From JAFAGX01 sp035624215 (GTDB lineage Bacteria; Acidobacteriota; Terriglobia; Terriglobales; Acidobacteriaceae), in the NCBI GenBank assembly GCA_035624215.1, contig DASPRY010000189.1, positions 1 to 20,419 of the forward strand: a stretch of DNA of 20,419 bases, read 5' to 3'. Positions 1 through 8,240 of the stretch are shown here, in pieces. The position numbers and the translations under genes were made by a program. The number at the start of each line of letters is the position of its first letter. Positions within the stretch are counted from its first letter, which is position 1. The notes beneath the pieces were generated by a model. It saw nothing but the letters and a program-made list of their open reading frames with translations. It did no database searches and was not told the origin of the DNA.

Positions 1-1
1 C

Positions 2-472
2 CACCGAGAGGGCATGGCGGCGTGTGCCGTTGCTGGTTGCAAGATGGCTCTGGGTTGTGACCTTGAGACGATTGAGCCGCGAAGCGACGCGTTTCTCTCC
101 GACTATTTCACGCTGGAAGAACAGCGGTTAGTTGTTATCGACCGCGCAGGCCGCGATTTACTTTTGAATTTGCTGTGGAGCGCCAAGGAAAGCGCTCTCA
201 AGGCACTGTGCACTGGCCTTCGCGCGGACACGTGCTGCGTGGCCGTTTGCCCGAGCGTCCCCCCTTTCGAAGTTGGCACATGGCACCGCCTGCAGGTTCG
301 TCATCTCAGTGGGAGAGTGTTCGATGGATGGTGGAAACAAAGCGGGGGTTTAGTGAGGACCGTGGTTGCCGACTGTGCCTTCGCCCCACCGGTCCCACTT
401 CGTACGTCGGGAAGAATCGAAAGAATTCACGCAACCGTACAGGAAGAATCAACCAACTTCTCGCTCACCTAG
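2..472 (+). CDS. 4'-phosphopantetheinyl transferase, 3' part (cut by window start)
   Basis: This is the C-terminal part of an Sfp/AcpS-superfamily enzyme, which moves phosphopantetheine from coenzyme A onto a serine of acyl or peptidyl carrier proteins. The reading frame is open to the left edge, and the codons before the first ATG (position 14) read HREG, which fits the family's 'SH..' strand. The true start is therefore outside the window and the ATG at 14 is internal. Visible motifs are the metal-binding G-C-D-L-E (about residues 14-18 counted from that ATG) and the W-S-A-K-E-S-A-L-K-A helix (about 56-65), matching the family's G(I/V)D(I/V)E and WxxKEAxxK signatures. About 70 residues with no recognisable motif follow. 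A carrier-protein pathway (polyketide, peptide or fatty acid) may lie upstream, but this window cannot show it. Family assignment is firm; the target carrier protein is unknown. Confidence 0.82.
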   Translation, partial: HREGMAACAVAGCKMALGCDLETIEPRSDAFLSDYFTLEEQRLVVIDRAGRDLLLNLLWSAKESALKALCTGLRADTCCVAVCPSVPPFEVGTWHRLQVRHLSGRVFDGWWKQSGGLVRTVVADCAFAPPVPLRTSGRIERIHATVQEESTNFSLT

Positions 473-809
473 CATCCGCGCCAGGGTGCCTTCATACCCT
501 AGAGCAAGCAGAATACTCTCGAACGGAGTGCAGTGGCGTCTGCCAAGGTGCGATGCGCGCATCGAAATTTTCTGCGACTGCTTCACTGTTAGTCGCAATT
601 CATGTGCGAACTCGCGTAATCGTGGCGGGCTCGCACGTTTTCTAACGCGGCGGCAAAGCTGGCGGAGTTTCGGGCTCTTCAATCTCTTCATGATCCCTTT
701 TCGCAATTGACACAGCCTATCGGGGCACGAGGCAGAGCGGAAGATCAAAATATTGATAGTCAGGATTTGATAATGCGATGAAGCCAGACAGGGACGCATG
801 CGGCGGAAT
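473..809. other. Intergenic region, no convincing gene
   Basis: These 337 bases separate two convergent genes. A perfect 14-bp palindrome, CGATGCGCGCATCG, lies at 551-564. A possible 80-aa minus-strand reading frame runs from an ATG at 691 to a stop at 449, with AAAGGG just before the start. It is very rich in Arg and Lys, matches no family I know, and overlaps the transferase end by 24 bases. I treat it as doubtful (about 0.2). No clear intrinsic terminator is visible. Confidence 0.5.
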
Positions 810-2477
810 TCATACTGGCGCTGACGTTGTCGGAGCGGCGGGCAGCAGGCGATCCAGAATGGCCCGTTCGCACTGCAGCCACAGGCGGCCGGTGTAGAGC
901 AACGCGCTGCATTGCAAAGTGATCCAGTCCTTTGTCATCAGTGGAGAACGGAACATGGCGCGGTCGGTGATCCAACGCTGCGCCACGTGACGCGCGATAG
1001 TGAAGCCCATCCTGGTATCCGATTTCGTAATATCACTCAGAATTCCGTCCAGCGTGAATATGACCTTGGACAACATGATCAACGGCCCCGGAAATGTGAC
1101 GCCCTTCACAGCGACGCGTTCCAGCAGTTTCATGGCGTCCGCACCGCTGGGCAGGCGTCTCACCGGCAATTCGTCGATGAATGTCGCCACCGATTCGCGA
1201 ACCATCTGCGCCAGTCGCGAATCGCTTCGGATGCGGTGCTGGCTGAGCGCCAGGATTTCATTGCTCGCACCGACTGGATCGCGCAGGCTCACCATCAGAA
1301 ATAACAGTGCGAGATGCCGCCGCTGTTCACGGTTCAGGTGCTCCCGCAGGGCCCAATCGATGATCGTCAATTCTCCCGTACGATTTTCGTAAAGCAAATT
1401 GCCGGCGTGCGGATCACCGTGAAAAATGGCGTCTTCTTGCGCGGAGAGCAGGGGCGCGGCGACGAGTGCTTCGACCAGTTGCTCGGCAACTCCAAGACGA
1501 CGCGAAGCCGGCAGCCGGGCCGCCGCATTCGTCACCTTGATTCCCCGCTCCTCGCTGAGCGCCGTAATTCCGGCTGTACAGAGCGGCTTAATCAGGCGCG
1601 GCACGCGCACGCCAGGCATAGATCGATAAAGGCTCCAGGCTTCCGTTAATGTTTTTTGCTCGCGAACAAAGTTGACTTCGTGCTGTAGCAAGCGACGAAC
1701 TTTCTTGAAGGTATCGGGGATCAGGTGGCGAGGAAATCCATAGCTGTGGTGACGGTCTGCGAAATATTCCGCCAGACCATGCAGGTAGTCCATGTCCTCG
1801 GCAAAATACTCGGGAATATGCGGCTTGAGTACTTTGAAGACGCCGCGTTCACGCCGGCCAGTCTCGGGGTTTCGCCAGGTGAAACGCACCACTGCGCTGA
1901 CGCTGGCTTCGGAGAGAATGCGGGTCGCGATTTCGACCTCGTACTTTTCGAGCCGCGGCCCAAGATCTTTTTCAATGATGGCGCATATCTCCTCGGGCTT
2001 GACATCACGGATGCTGTTTTCCAATCTGGCGAGCGCATTTCTCAGCGCCGGACGGAGATGCTGATTGCGCGCAATTACCTGTCCGAGTTTTTGCAGGCCG
2101 GGGACTCTCGCGATAAGGCGGAGCAGGCGCGTTTCGGGTGACGTTTTGACGGGCAGCTCAAGCTGCTCCAAAAGCTTGGGGGCGAGGCGCGCGGGTGAGA
2201 TTCGCGTGATCACGAACACCATGCAGTCGCGAACCGGCGGACGCCACGTCACGTAGGCTTCCGGAACTAGCGCGTCTACTGGAACAATTTCGTCCACGAT
2301 CCAGCGCGCCATCGCGTCGCGCACGGATTGAGCGGCAGGACTTCGCAGCGCAGTTTCAATAGCGCCGACTCGCTCCGCCGTAGTTGCATTCTTGGGGAGA
2401 AAATTGGTGAGCGCAGCGCGCAATTGGTCGGGCGCTAGCTGCGGCAGGCCAGCGGCGATGACGGAAGAAGCCAGCAT
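810..2477 (-). CDS. AarF/UbiB (ABC1)-family atypical protein kinase-like ATPase
   Basis: The 555-aa product belongs to the UbiB/AarF/COQ8 group, atypical kinases tied to ubiquinone and other isoprenoid-lipid metabolism, often at membranes. Residues 129-133 read K-L-G-Q-V, the family's KxGQ signature. Residues 191-198 (ASVSAVVR) and 212-218 (GVFKVLK) correspond to the modified nucleotide loop and the ATP-binding Lys strand. HEVNF (266-270) takes the place of the helix-C Glu region. The catalytic loop HGDPHAGN (353-360) is canonical. The metal-binding DFG motif reads I-D-W-A, with Asp374 kept. The first ~110 residues and the C-terminal ~150 are helical and poorly characterised; I see no definite pair of transmembrane helices. 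The ATG start has no strong ribosome site. It lies 63 bp after glpK on the same strand and could share its transcript. Family is confident; the substrate is unknown. Confidence 0.85.
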   Translation of the reverse strand: MLASSVIAAGLPQLAPDQLRAALTNFLPKNATTAERVGAIETALRSPAAQSVRDAMARWIVDEIVPVDALVPEAYVTWRPPVRDCMVFVITRISPARLAPKLLEQLELPVKTSPETRLLRLIARVPGLQKLGQVIARNQHLRPALRNALARLENSIRDVKPEEICAIIEKDLGPRLEKYEVEIATRILSEASVSAVVRFTWRNPETGRRERGVFKVLKPHIPEYFAEDMDYLHGLAEYFADRHHSYGFPRHLIPDTFKKVRRLLQHEVNFVREQKTLTEAWSLYRSMPGVRVPRLIKPLCTAGITALSEERGIKVTNAAARLPASRRLGVAEQLVEALVAAPLLSAQEDAIFHGDPHAGNLLYENRTGELTIIDWALREHLNREQRRHLALLFLMVSLRDPVGASNEILALSQHRIRSDSRLAQMVRESVATFIDELPVRRLPSGADAMKLLERVAVKGVTFPGPLIMLSKVIFTLDGILSDITKSDTRMGFTIARHVAQRWITDRAMFRSPLMTKDWITLQCSALLYTGRLWLQCERAILDRLLPAAPTTSAPV

Positions 2478-2522
2478 AACTGTACGATAACTTTGCCTAA
2501 CGCATTCTGGCAGTGACCATGA

Positions 2523-2536
2523 TCACCCGCGGGTGA
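2523..2536. repeat. 14-bp perfect palindrome between glpK and the aarF-like gene
   Basis: TCACCCGCGGGTGA reads identically on both strands and fills part of the 63-bp gap between the glpK stop and the downstream start. It has no following T run, so it is unlikely to be an intrinsic terminator. An operator or a chance GC palindrome are both possible. Confidence 0.35.
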
Positions 2537-2540
2537 GAAG

Positions 2541-4040
2541 TTACTCGACCCAATCTAATGAGCGGGTCACCGCTTTCTTCCATCGCCGGTACAGTTCCTC
2601 TCGTTTTTCCGCTGCCAGTCTTGGCTGCCAGATATGCTCGATTGCCCATTTCTCGCACAGGTCCTGCAAGTCCTTGAAGAATCCGACAGCAAGTCCAGCC
2701 GCGTATGCAGCGCCAAGCGCCGTCGTCTCCTTAACTAAAGGCGCCACCACGTGGCGGTTGAGGATGTCTGCCTGGAACTGCATTAATAAATTGTTCTCGA
2801 CCATGCCGCCGTCGACACGCAAGACCGTCAGAACGCTGCCGCAATCTTTCTCCATCGCTTCGACAACCTCACGTGTCTGAAACGCGGTAGCTTCAAGCGC
2901 GGCGCGGGCCAGATGTCCCTTGTTCGCAAAACGAGTCAGCCCGACGATCACGCCGCGAGCATCCTCTTTCCAATACGGCGCAAATAATCCGGAGAACGCG
3001 GGGACGAAATAAACGCCACCGTTGTCATCCACAGTCCGTGCCAGCTCTTCGATCTCGCTGCCGCCGGCGATGAGCCCGAGATTGTCGCGCATCCACTGGA
3101 CCAGCGCGCCGGCGATGGCGATGCTCCCCTCTAGCGCATAATGCGCCGGCTCATCACCAAATTTGTACGCGACCGTGGTCAGCAGTCCGCAGTTGGATTG
3201 AACTGCCCGTTTACCCGTGTTCATCAGCAGAAAACACCCGGTGCCATAGGTATTCTTGGCTTCTCCCGGCTTGAAGCAGGTTTGTCCCGTGAGTGCCGCT
3301 TGCTGATCGCCAAGAATTCCTGCGATAGGGACGCCTTTCAAAGCGGGATGAGTGACAGTCCCGTAGATTTCCGAACTGGAACAGATTCGCGGCAGCATGG
3401 CTCGTGGGACATCAAATGCGTTCAACAGCTCCCTGTCCCATGCAAGCGTGTGCAAGTTCATTAGTTGAGTGCGGCTGGCGTTGCTCACATCGGTGACATG
3501 AACTCCGCCGGCGGGACCTCCCGTCAGGTTCCATACCAAGTACGAATCGATATTGCCGAAGACCACCTCCCCGGCCTCCGCTTGGTCTCGAATTCCCGGT
3601 ACGTGCTCCAGCAGCCAGCGAATCTTCAGAGCGCTGAAGTAAGTGCTCAAGGGAAGGCCAGTCTGCGCGCGAAAACGGTCCTGGCCGTGATTGCGACCAA
3701 GCTCGGCAACGTAGTCAGCCACGCGGGTGTCTTGCCAGACGATGGCATTGGCTACTGGCTGGCCGGTTCTGCGATTCCAGACAACAGTGGTTTCGCGCTG
3801 GTTTGCAATGCCGACTGCCGCAATATCCGCGGGCGGAATTCCCGATCTTTGCAGAGCTTCGGTGATCACCTCTTGGGTGCATCGCCAAATCTCCGCCGGA
3901 TCGTGTTCCACCCATCCCGGCTGCGGATAGATCTGCGCATGCTCCTTTTGGGCGGAGGCAGCAATCCTGCCAGACGCGTCAAATAATATGAAGCGAGTGC
4001 TGGTTGTTCCCTGGTCGAGGGCTGCGATGTAGGAAGCCAC
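2541..4040 (-). CDS. glpK: Glycerol kinase
   Basis: GlpK phosphorylates glycerol to sn-glycerol 3-phosphate with ATP in the cytoplasm, the entry step of glycerol use. The 499-aa length is that of typical bacterial GlpK (about 500). The N-terminal phosphate-binding loop A-L-D-Q-G-T-T-S-T-R (7-16), ANQRETTVVW (about 79-88), the G-I-L-G-D-Q-Q-A-A-L-T-G-Q segment and the C-terminal VDGGMVENNLLMQFQADIL region are all FGGY-kinase hallmarks specific to GlpK. The start is a GTG, because an in-frame stop lies 9 bases upstream and the next downstream start would delete the phosphate loop. No good Shine-Dalgarno precedes it, suggesting modest expression. No glycerol facilitator (glpF) or glycerol-3-phosphate dehydrogenase is adjacent, so it is not in a classical glp operon. 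It lies 171 bp downstream of glnA on the same strand. Confidence 0.96.
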   Translation of the reverse strand: MASYIAALDQGTTSTRFILFDASGRIAASAQKEHAQIYPQPGWVEHDPAEIWRCTQEVITEALQRSGIPPADIAAVGIANQRETTVVWNRRTGQPVANAIVWQDTRVADYVAELGRNHGQDRFRAQTGLPLSTYFSALKIRWLLEHVPGIRDQAEAGEVVFGNIDSYLVWNLTGGPAGGVHVTDVSNASRTQLMNLHTLAWDRELLNAFDVPRAMLPRICSSSEIYGTVTHPALKGVPIAGILGDQQAALTGQTCFKPGEAKNTYGTGCFLLMNTGKRAVQSNCGLLTTVAYKFGDEPAHYALEGSIAIAGALVQWMRDNLGLIAGGSEIEELARTVDDNGGVYFVPAFSGLFAPYWKEDARGVIVGLTRFANKGHLARAALEATAFQTREVVEAMEKDCGSVLTVLRVDGGMVENNLLMQFQADILNRHVVAPLVKETTALGAAYAAGLAVGFFKDLQDLCEKWAIEHIWQPRLAAEKREELYRRWKKAVTRSLDWVE

Positions 4041-4140
4041 GAGGGATTATGTTACTGGAATCGCTAAGGCGGGGTGGCCCGGCCTTGTGCGCACTTTGCG
4101 AAGGCCGCGGTGTTTTTCGTCGATACGAATTTTGCGACAA

Positions 4141-4169
4141 CCCACCCTTCGATCACCGCGAAGGGTGGG
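4141..4169 (-). repeat. Perfect 11-bp-stem hairpin downstream of glnA
   Basis: CCCACCCTTCG (4141-4151) and CGAAGGGTGGG (4159-4169) are exact reverse complements around a 7-nt loop. The hairpin starts 43 bases after the glnA stop on the minus strand, where a terminator would sit. The bases after it on that strand (TTGTCGCAAAA) are not a true T run. It may be a weak or bidirectional transcript end, or a REP-like interspersed repeat. No second copy was seen in the window. Confidence 0.55.
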
Positions 4170-4211
4170 CATCCCGCGAACGACGGACGACCAAGAACTA
4201 GCGACAAACGG

Positions 4212-5624
4212 CTATATGTCGTAGTACAGCGCAAACTCAAATGGATGCGGCCGCAAACGGACCGCGTCCACTTCTTTCGAGCGTTTGTAATCGATGTAGG
4301 TGCTCAACAACTCCTCGGTGAACACGTCGCCTTTGAGCAGGAACGTGTTGTCGCGGCTCAGCGCGTTCAGAGCGTCTTCAAGCGAGCCCGGCATCGAGGG
4401 TACTTTCGCCAACTCTTCAGGGCCGAGATCGTAAATGTCTTTGTCCAAAGGCTGGCCGGGATCGATCTTGTTCTCCACGCCATCCAGTCCTGCCATCATC
4501 ATCGCGGCAAACGCCATGTAGGGGTTGCAGCTCGGATCGGGGGGACGGAACTCGACGCGTTTGGCCTTCGGCGATGCCGAATACATCGGAATGCGACAGG
4601 CCGCCGAGCGGTTGCGACGTGAATACGCCAGGTTCACCGGCGCCTCAAAACCCGGCACCAGACGCTTGTAAGAGTTGGTTGTGGGGGCAATGATCGCGGA
4701 CAGCGCCGGACCATGCTTGATCAGCCCACCGATATACCAGAGCGCCATTTGCGACAGGCCCGCATAACCGTCCCCGGCAAAAAGCGGCTTGCCGTTCTTC
4801 CACAGTGACTGATGAGTGTGCATGCCACTGCCGTTGTCCTGGAAAATCGGCTTTGGCATAAACGTTACGGTCTTTCCGTACTGGTTGGCGACATTCTTCA
4901 CCACGTACTTGTAGAGCATCATGTGGTCGGCAGAACGCACTAACGAGTCGAACTTGAGATCGATTTCGGTTTGTCCGCCGGTGGCCACTTCATGATGATG
5001 GCATTCCACCTCGAGGCCGCAATTCAGCATGGTCATGACCATTTCGCTGCGCAGGTCCTGGTAATGATCGGTCGGCGGCACGGGAAAATAGCCTTCTTTG
5101 TAGCGCGGCCGATATCCCTGGTTATTCGCTTCTCTTCCCGAATTCCAGCGGCCCTCCTCGGCATCAATGAAGTAGAAGCCATGCTGCTCGCGCTGATCGA
5201 AACGCACGTTATCGAAGATGAAAAATTCGGCTTCGGCGCCGAAATAAGCGGTATCCGCCAGCCCGGTAGAAGTCAGGTAAAGCTCCGCCTTTTTGGCGAT
5301 GTAGCGGGGATCGCGATCATATCTTTGCTTAGTGACCGGATCGATTACATCGCACACCATCACCAGCGTTGGCACCTCGGTGAAGGGATCGAGCAGGTGG
5401 GTATTCGGGTCAGGGATGAGCAGCATATCGCTTTCGTGAATCGCCGCCCAGCCACGGATCGACGAGCCGTCCATCCCGAATCCTTCTTCAAACGACGGCT
5501 CAGTCAACTGCTCAATGGGAAAAGAAACATGGTGTTGCAGTCCCGGCAGGTCGGTGAAGCGGAGATCAAGCATTTTAATGCCGTTTTTCTTCACGAACTC
5601 CAGCACGGTTTTCGGATCCGCCAT
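4212..5624 (-). CDS. glnA: Glutamine synthetase, type I
   Basis: GlnA makes glutamine from glutamate, ammonia and ATP as a cytoplasmic dodecamer, the main entry of ammonium into metabolism. The 470-aa length is standard for type I. Visible motifs are D-G-S-S (52-55), the metal-site stretch GAEAEFFIFD (129-138), the N-G-S-G-M-H-T-H-Q-S ATP/Glu loop (264-273), the K-R-L-V-P-G-F-E-A-P segment (320-329) with the R-N-R-S site after it, and E-F-R-P-P-D-P (358-364). Tyr398 in K-D-I-Y-D-L sits at the adenylylation position of the GSI-beta subclass, so GlnE-type control is plausible. The start is well supported: AAAGGAG lies just ahead of the ATG. The gene is divergent from a LysR-type regulator across a gap rich in inverted repeats. 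Confidence 0.97.
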   Translation of the reverse strand: MADPKTVLEFVKKNGIKMLDLRFTDLPGLQHHVSFPIEQLTEPSFEEGFGMDGSSIRGWAAIHESDMLLIPDPNTHLLDPFTEVPTLVMVCDVIDPVTKQRYDRDPRYIAKKAELYLTSTGLADTAYFGAEAEFFIFDNVRFDQREQHGFYFIDAEEGRWNSGREANNQGYRPRYKEGYFPVPPTDHYQDLRSEMVMTMLNCGLEVECHHHEVATGGQTEIDLKFDSLVRSADHMMLYKYVVKNVANQYGKTVTFMPKPIFQDNGSGMHTHQSLWKNGKPLFAGDGYAGLSQMALWYIGGLIKHGPALSAIIAPTTNSYKRLVPGFEAPVNLAYSRRNRSAACRIPMYSASPKAKRVEFRPPDPSCNPYMAFAAMMMAGLDGVENKIDPGQPLDKDIYDLGPEELAKVPSMPGSLEDALNALSRDNTFLLKGDVFTEELLSTYIDYKRSKEVDAVRLRPHPFEFALYYDI

Positions 5625-5693
5625 AGAACACTCCTTTTAGTTGTGCGGTGATATTTTGGGGAGAGTACGCCTGCTACAATTCTGGCATTTAAC

Positions 5694-5744
5694 AAAACAA
5701 TCAAGTTTAGAACCCTCCCCGCACAGGTGGAAATTGATTGTTTT
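5694..5744. promoter_or_regulatory. 11-bp inverted repeat in the glnA / LysR divergent region
   Basis: AAAACAATCAA (5694-5704) and TTGATTGTTTT (5734-5744) are exact reverse complements separated by 29 bases. The pair lies 70-120 bp upstream of the glnA start and about 130 bp upstream of the regulator. The AT-rich arms resemble a pair of operator half-sites. On the glnA strand, TTGATT could also serve as a -35 element, but I could not find a convincing matching -10. Confidence 0.5.
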
Positions 5745-5753
5745 TATGAGGAG

Positions 5754-5770
5754 GATAAGCGCCACTTATC
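5754..5770. promoter_or_regulatory. Small inverted repeat GATAAG-N5-CTTATC
   Basis: A perfect 6-bp dyad with a 5-base spacer sits in the same divergent region, between the 11-bp repeat and the LysR-type gene. It could be a protein-binding site or a minor hairpin. Confidence 0.35.
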
Positions 5771-5800
5771 GGGCTCAGCTTCCAGCACTTAGCAATTAGT

Positions 5801-5842
5801 ATTTGGCCCTTGAAGACTGTGCTCGTTACTGCGTGGCCAAAT
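5801..5842. promoter_or_regulatory. 8-bp inverted repeat ahead of the LysR-type gene
   Basis: ATTTGGCC (5801-5808) and GGCCAAAT (5835-5842) are exact reverse complements with a 26-base spacer, ending 30 bases before the regulator's ATG. The similarity extends imperfectly outward (AGCAATTAG on the left, a TTGATTGCC on the right). Position fits autoregulation by the LysR-type protein; this is inference. Confidence 0.35.
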
Positions 5843-5872
5843 GCCAAGTGTTGATTGCCAAGAGTTGCTCCT

Positions 5873-6781
5873 ATGGACTTTGATCAACTGGAAACGTTTC
5901 TTGAAGTTGCGCGGCTGAGCTCGTTCTCGCGGGCGGCCGAGAAGCGTTTCCGCACACAGCCGGCCATTTCGTCGCAAATTCGCTCGCTGGAGGAGGAGGT
6001 CGGGGCAAAGTTGCTGGACCGATCGGGCGGCAAGGTTTCCCTAACCGCCTCGGGCAAATTGTTCCTGAAGTTCGCCGAAGAAATGCTCGAAGCGCGCAAG
6101 ATGATGCTTACCGCCGTCGCCGAGAATGAACGCATACCGAAAGGCGAGATTGTGGTGGGCGCCAATGAGGGCACTTGCCTGCACATTCTCCCGGAGGTGT
6201 TTGCCGAGTTCAAGAAGCAGTATCCGGACGTGAACATCAGCATTACACGGTCTGATTACGGCAAAATTCTGGAATCTGTGATCGATAATTCAGTTGATTT
6301 TGGGGTGGTTTCGCTTCCGGTCAACGATCCTCGCTTGACCGTGGTGTTGATCCATCGCGACGAGCTGGTGGTCATCGTTCCCGCTAGGCATCCCTTGGCT
6401 AAGCTGAAATCGGTGACGATTGCCGAGGCTGCCGGTTTTCCCCTCATCGTCCCTAAAGCCGGCCATACGCGGGACGCCCTCGAAAACCTGTTCTACGAGC
6501 GCAAGCTCAAGCCACGCTACACCATGGAACTCGATTCCAGCGAACTGCTGAAGCGATTTGTAGCCGCAGATGCGGGTATCGGGTTTATCGCGCGCTCCAA
6601 TGTGCTGGAGGATGTGCGGGCCAACGCTCTGGTTGCGATTCCTATTTCCGATGCGACGATTCGCCGCGATTTGGCACTGGTTTTTCGGAAAGATAAGGCC
6701 CTCAGCCGCGCCGCACTGGCTTTCATCGATACAACCGTGAGACTCAAGAGCGTAGATGCCACAGCCTCGGTCAAAACCTAG
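5873..6781 (+). CDS. LysR-type transcriptional regulator
   Basis: The 302-aa protein is a typical LysR-family activator/repressor. Residues 1-62 form the winged helix-turn-helix, with the diagnostic SFSRAAEKRF....QPAISSQIRSLEEEVGAKLLDR pattern and the T-A-S-G-K-L-F linker end. Residues ~90-295 are the periplasmic-binding-protein-like effector domain, showing VGANEGTCLHILP, DFGVVSLPV and GIGFIARS segments. I chose ATG 5873, which gives the usual MDFDQLETF family start, over an in-frame TTG at 5855; neither has a strong ribosome site. The gene is divergent from glnA, so control of glnA or nitrogen supply is a natural guess from LysR organisation, but effector and targets cannot be read from sequence. 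Next downstream is an unrelated POTRA gene 68 bp away. Confidence 0.93.
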   Translation: MDFDQLETFLEVARLSSFSRAAEKRFRTQPAISSQIRSLEEEVGAKLLDRSGGKVSLTASGKLFLKFAEEMLEARKMMLTAVAENERIPKGEIVVGANEGTCLHILPEVFAEFKKQYPDVNISITRSDYGKILESVIDNSVDFGVVSLPVNDPRLTVVLIHRDELVVIVPARHPLAKLKSVTIAEAAGFPLIVPKAGHTRDALENLFYERKLKPRYTMELDSSELLKRFVAADAGIGFIARSNVLEDVRANALVAIPISDATIRRDLALVFRKDKALSRAALAFIDTTVRLKSVDATASVKT

Positions 6782-6849
6782 CGGCCTTCTTGCCCCTCCC
6801 CTGCCCGCTGTGCCGAAGTGAGGTGCCGACTGCGCTAGAATTTCCTTAG

Positions 6850-8154
6850 GTGACATTCTTCAAGGTTGCTGCGTCGCTTCTTGTTCTGCTCATCGCGCAG
6901 GTCTCTTCGTCCCAAGCCGGCAAACCATCCACGCAGCTTCCGCCTTCAGCTTTCAAGCTCATTTCGGTGCAAGTCTCCGGCACAAAACGGTACAAACCGG
7001 AAGATGTCGCCCGCGGATGCGGGCTGCAGCTTGGTCAAACGGTACACGACGACGACTTCAAGTATGCCGTGGGGCGGCTGGGTGAGACTGGCGCTTTCGC
7101 TGACGTTACCTATAGTTTCGACTACTCGCCGGAGGGCACCAGGCTGACCCTAAAAGTCAAAGATGCGGAACATTTTGCTCCGGCGCGGTTCGAGAATCTG
7201 GTCTGGTTTTCTGATCAGGAGCTGCTTGAGAGGCTTCATGCTGAAGTACCGCTGTTCAATGGGGAACTTCCGGTTACGGGGCCTCTGGCGGATGATGTTA
7301 GCCAAGCCTTGCAGTTGTTGATGGATGAGAAAAAGATCGCGGCCCAGGTCAATTATGTCCGCATAGCGCAGGGAGACGGTCCCACAGAAGCCTTCGTGTA
7401 CAGTGTTGCGGGGCCACGCATATTGATCCAACATGTTGAATTTTCGGGTGCAAGCCTGGCGGAGTTCCCAGCGCTTGAGGCGGCTGGTAAGAAGCTCCGC
7501 GGCGCCGAATATGAGCGGTCCGCGATGCGCCAGCAAGAGAACAAGAGTTTTCTTTCAATTTTTCTGGCGCGCGGCTACCTCAAAGCGACTCTTGGGGATC
7601 CGGTGGCGAAGGTCAGCCAGAGCGATCAGGACGAGGTCCTGGTTGAAGTGACTTTTCCGGTTGATCCTGGGCCACAGTACAATCTGACAGGCTTCGAAAT
7701 CTCCGGGAGCAAGGTGATCCCAGCGGATCTCTTGCGGCAAGCCGTTCAGGTGAAAGTGAGTCAGCCTGCCGATGCGGTTGAGATTAGCAAGGATGCGGAG
7801 AACATGAAGAGTCTCTACGGCATGAAGGGCTACATGGATGCCACGATTCGAATTGAGCCGGAGCTTGACGATTCGCAACACACAGCGAGGTACCGTTTTA
7901 TCATTCGGGAAGGCGACATCTTCAAAATGGGAGATTTGGAGATTCTTGGCGTGGACTCGCACACAAAAGACCGCCTGCAGAATAACTGGACCTTGCTGAC
8001 AGGAGACACTTACAACTCCGGCTACACCCGTCGCTTTGTCTCCCAGGCACTGCAGGAAGTACTCAAGACTGGAGAGTGGGATACTGACATCCAGGAGACG
8101 CTGGATCGGAAAGACAAGACGGTCGATGTAATCCTCCGTTTCATTGCGAAGTAA
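6850..8154 (+). CDS. POTRA-repeat protein, BamA/TamA-like but without a beta-barrel
   Basis: The 434-aa product starts with a signal peptide (MTFFKVAASLLVLLIAQVSS, cleavage near SQA at 21-23), so it is exported. The rest looks like serial POTRA modules, roughly 36-104, 112-188, 190-272, 276-352 and 357-432. The clearest are F-K-L-I-S-V-Q-V-S-G (35-44), I-L-I-Q-H-V-E-F-S-G (191-200) and Y-N-L-T-G-F-E-I-S-G (277-286), followed by 'GYxxAT' helices (G-Y-L-K-A-T 242-247; G-Y-M-D-A-T 327-332). In BamA and TamA such modules precede a ~400-residue outer-membrane barrel; here the protein stops after the last module. It may act as a periplasmic partner of an assembly machine encoded elsewhere. Start is a GTG with no strong ribosome site; it gives a clean signal peptide. 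Function beyond the POTRA fold is inferred. Confidence 0.8.
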   Translation: MTFFKVAASLLVLLIAQVSSSQAGKPSTQLPPSAFKLISVQVSGTKRYKPEDVARGCGLQLGQTVHDDDFKYAVGRLGETGAFADVTYSFDYSPEGTRLTLKVKDAEHFAPARFENLVWFSDQELLERLHAEVPLFNGELPVTGPLADDVSQALQLLMDEKKIAAQVNYVRIAQGDGPTEAFVYSVAGPRILIQHVEFSGASLAEFPALEAAGKKLRGAEYERSAMRQQENKSFLSIFLARGYLKATLGDPVAKVSQSDQDEVLVEVTFPVDPGPQYNLTGFEISGSKVIPADLLRQAVQVKVSQPADAVEISKDAENMKSLYGMKGYMDATIRIEPELDDSQHTARYRFIIREGDIFKMGDLEILGVDSHTKDRLQNNWTLLTGDTYNSGYTRRFVSQALQEVLKTGEWDTDIQETLDRKDKTVDVILRFIAK

Positions 8155-8240
8155 TAAATTGCTGTAACATTTAAGCGCAATCGGCACTCAAATACTTAAA
8201 GAGCAGCGGACGGATTCCAACTTAAAGGAGAGCGATTTCC

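Noticed and set aside
449..799. Arg/Lys-rich minus-strand open frame between the transferase and the AarF-like gene
   Set aside because: No recognisable motif, low complexity, overlap with the transferase end; only a modest AAAGGG ahead of an internal ATG at 691.
3465..3986. 173-aa plus-strand open frame opposite glpK
   Set aside because: Lies wholly on the antisense strand of a clear glycerol kinase; no family motifs.
4971..5651. 226-aa plus-strand open frame opposite glnA
   Set aside because: Antisense of the glutamine synthetase coding region; no motifs of its own.
5641..5735. Sigma-54 or standard sigma-70 promoter for glnA
   Set aside because: No TGGCAC-N5-TTGC match on the minus strand, and the TTGATT -35 candidate lacks a good -10 at 16-18 bases.
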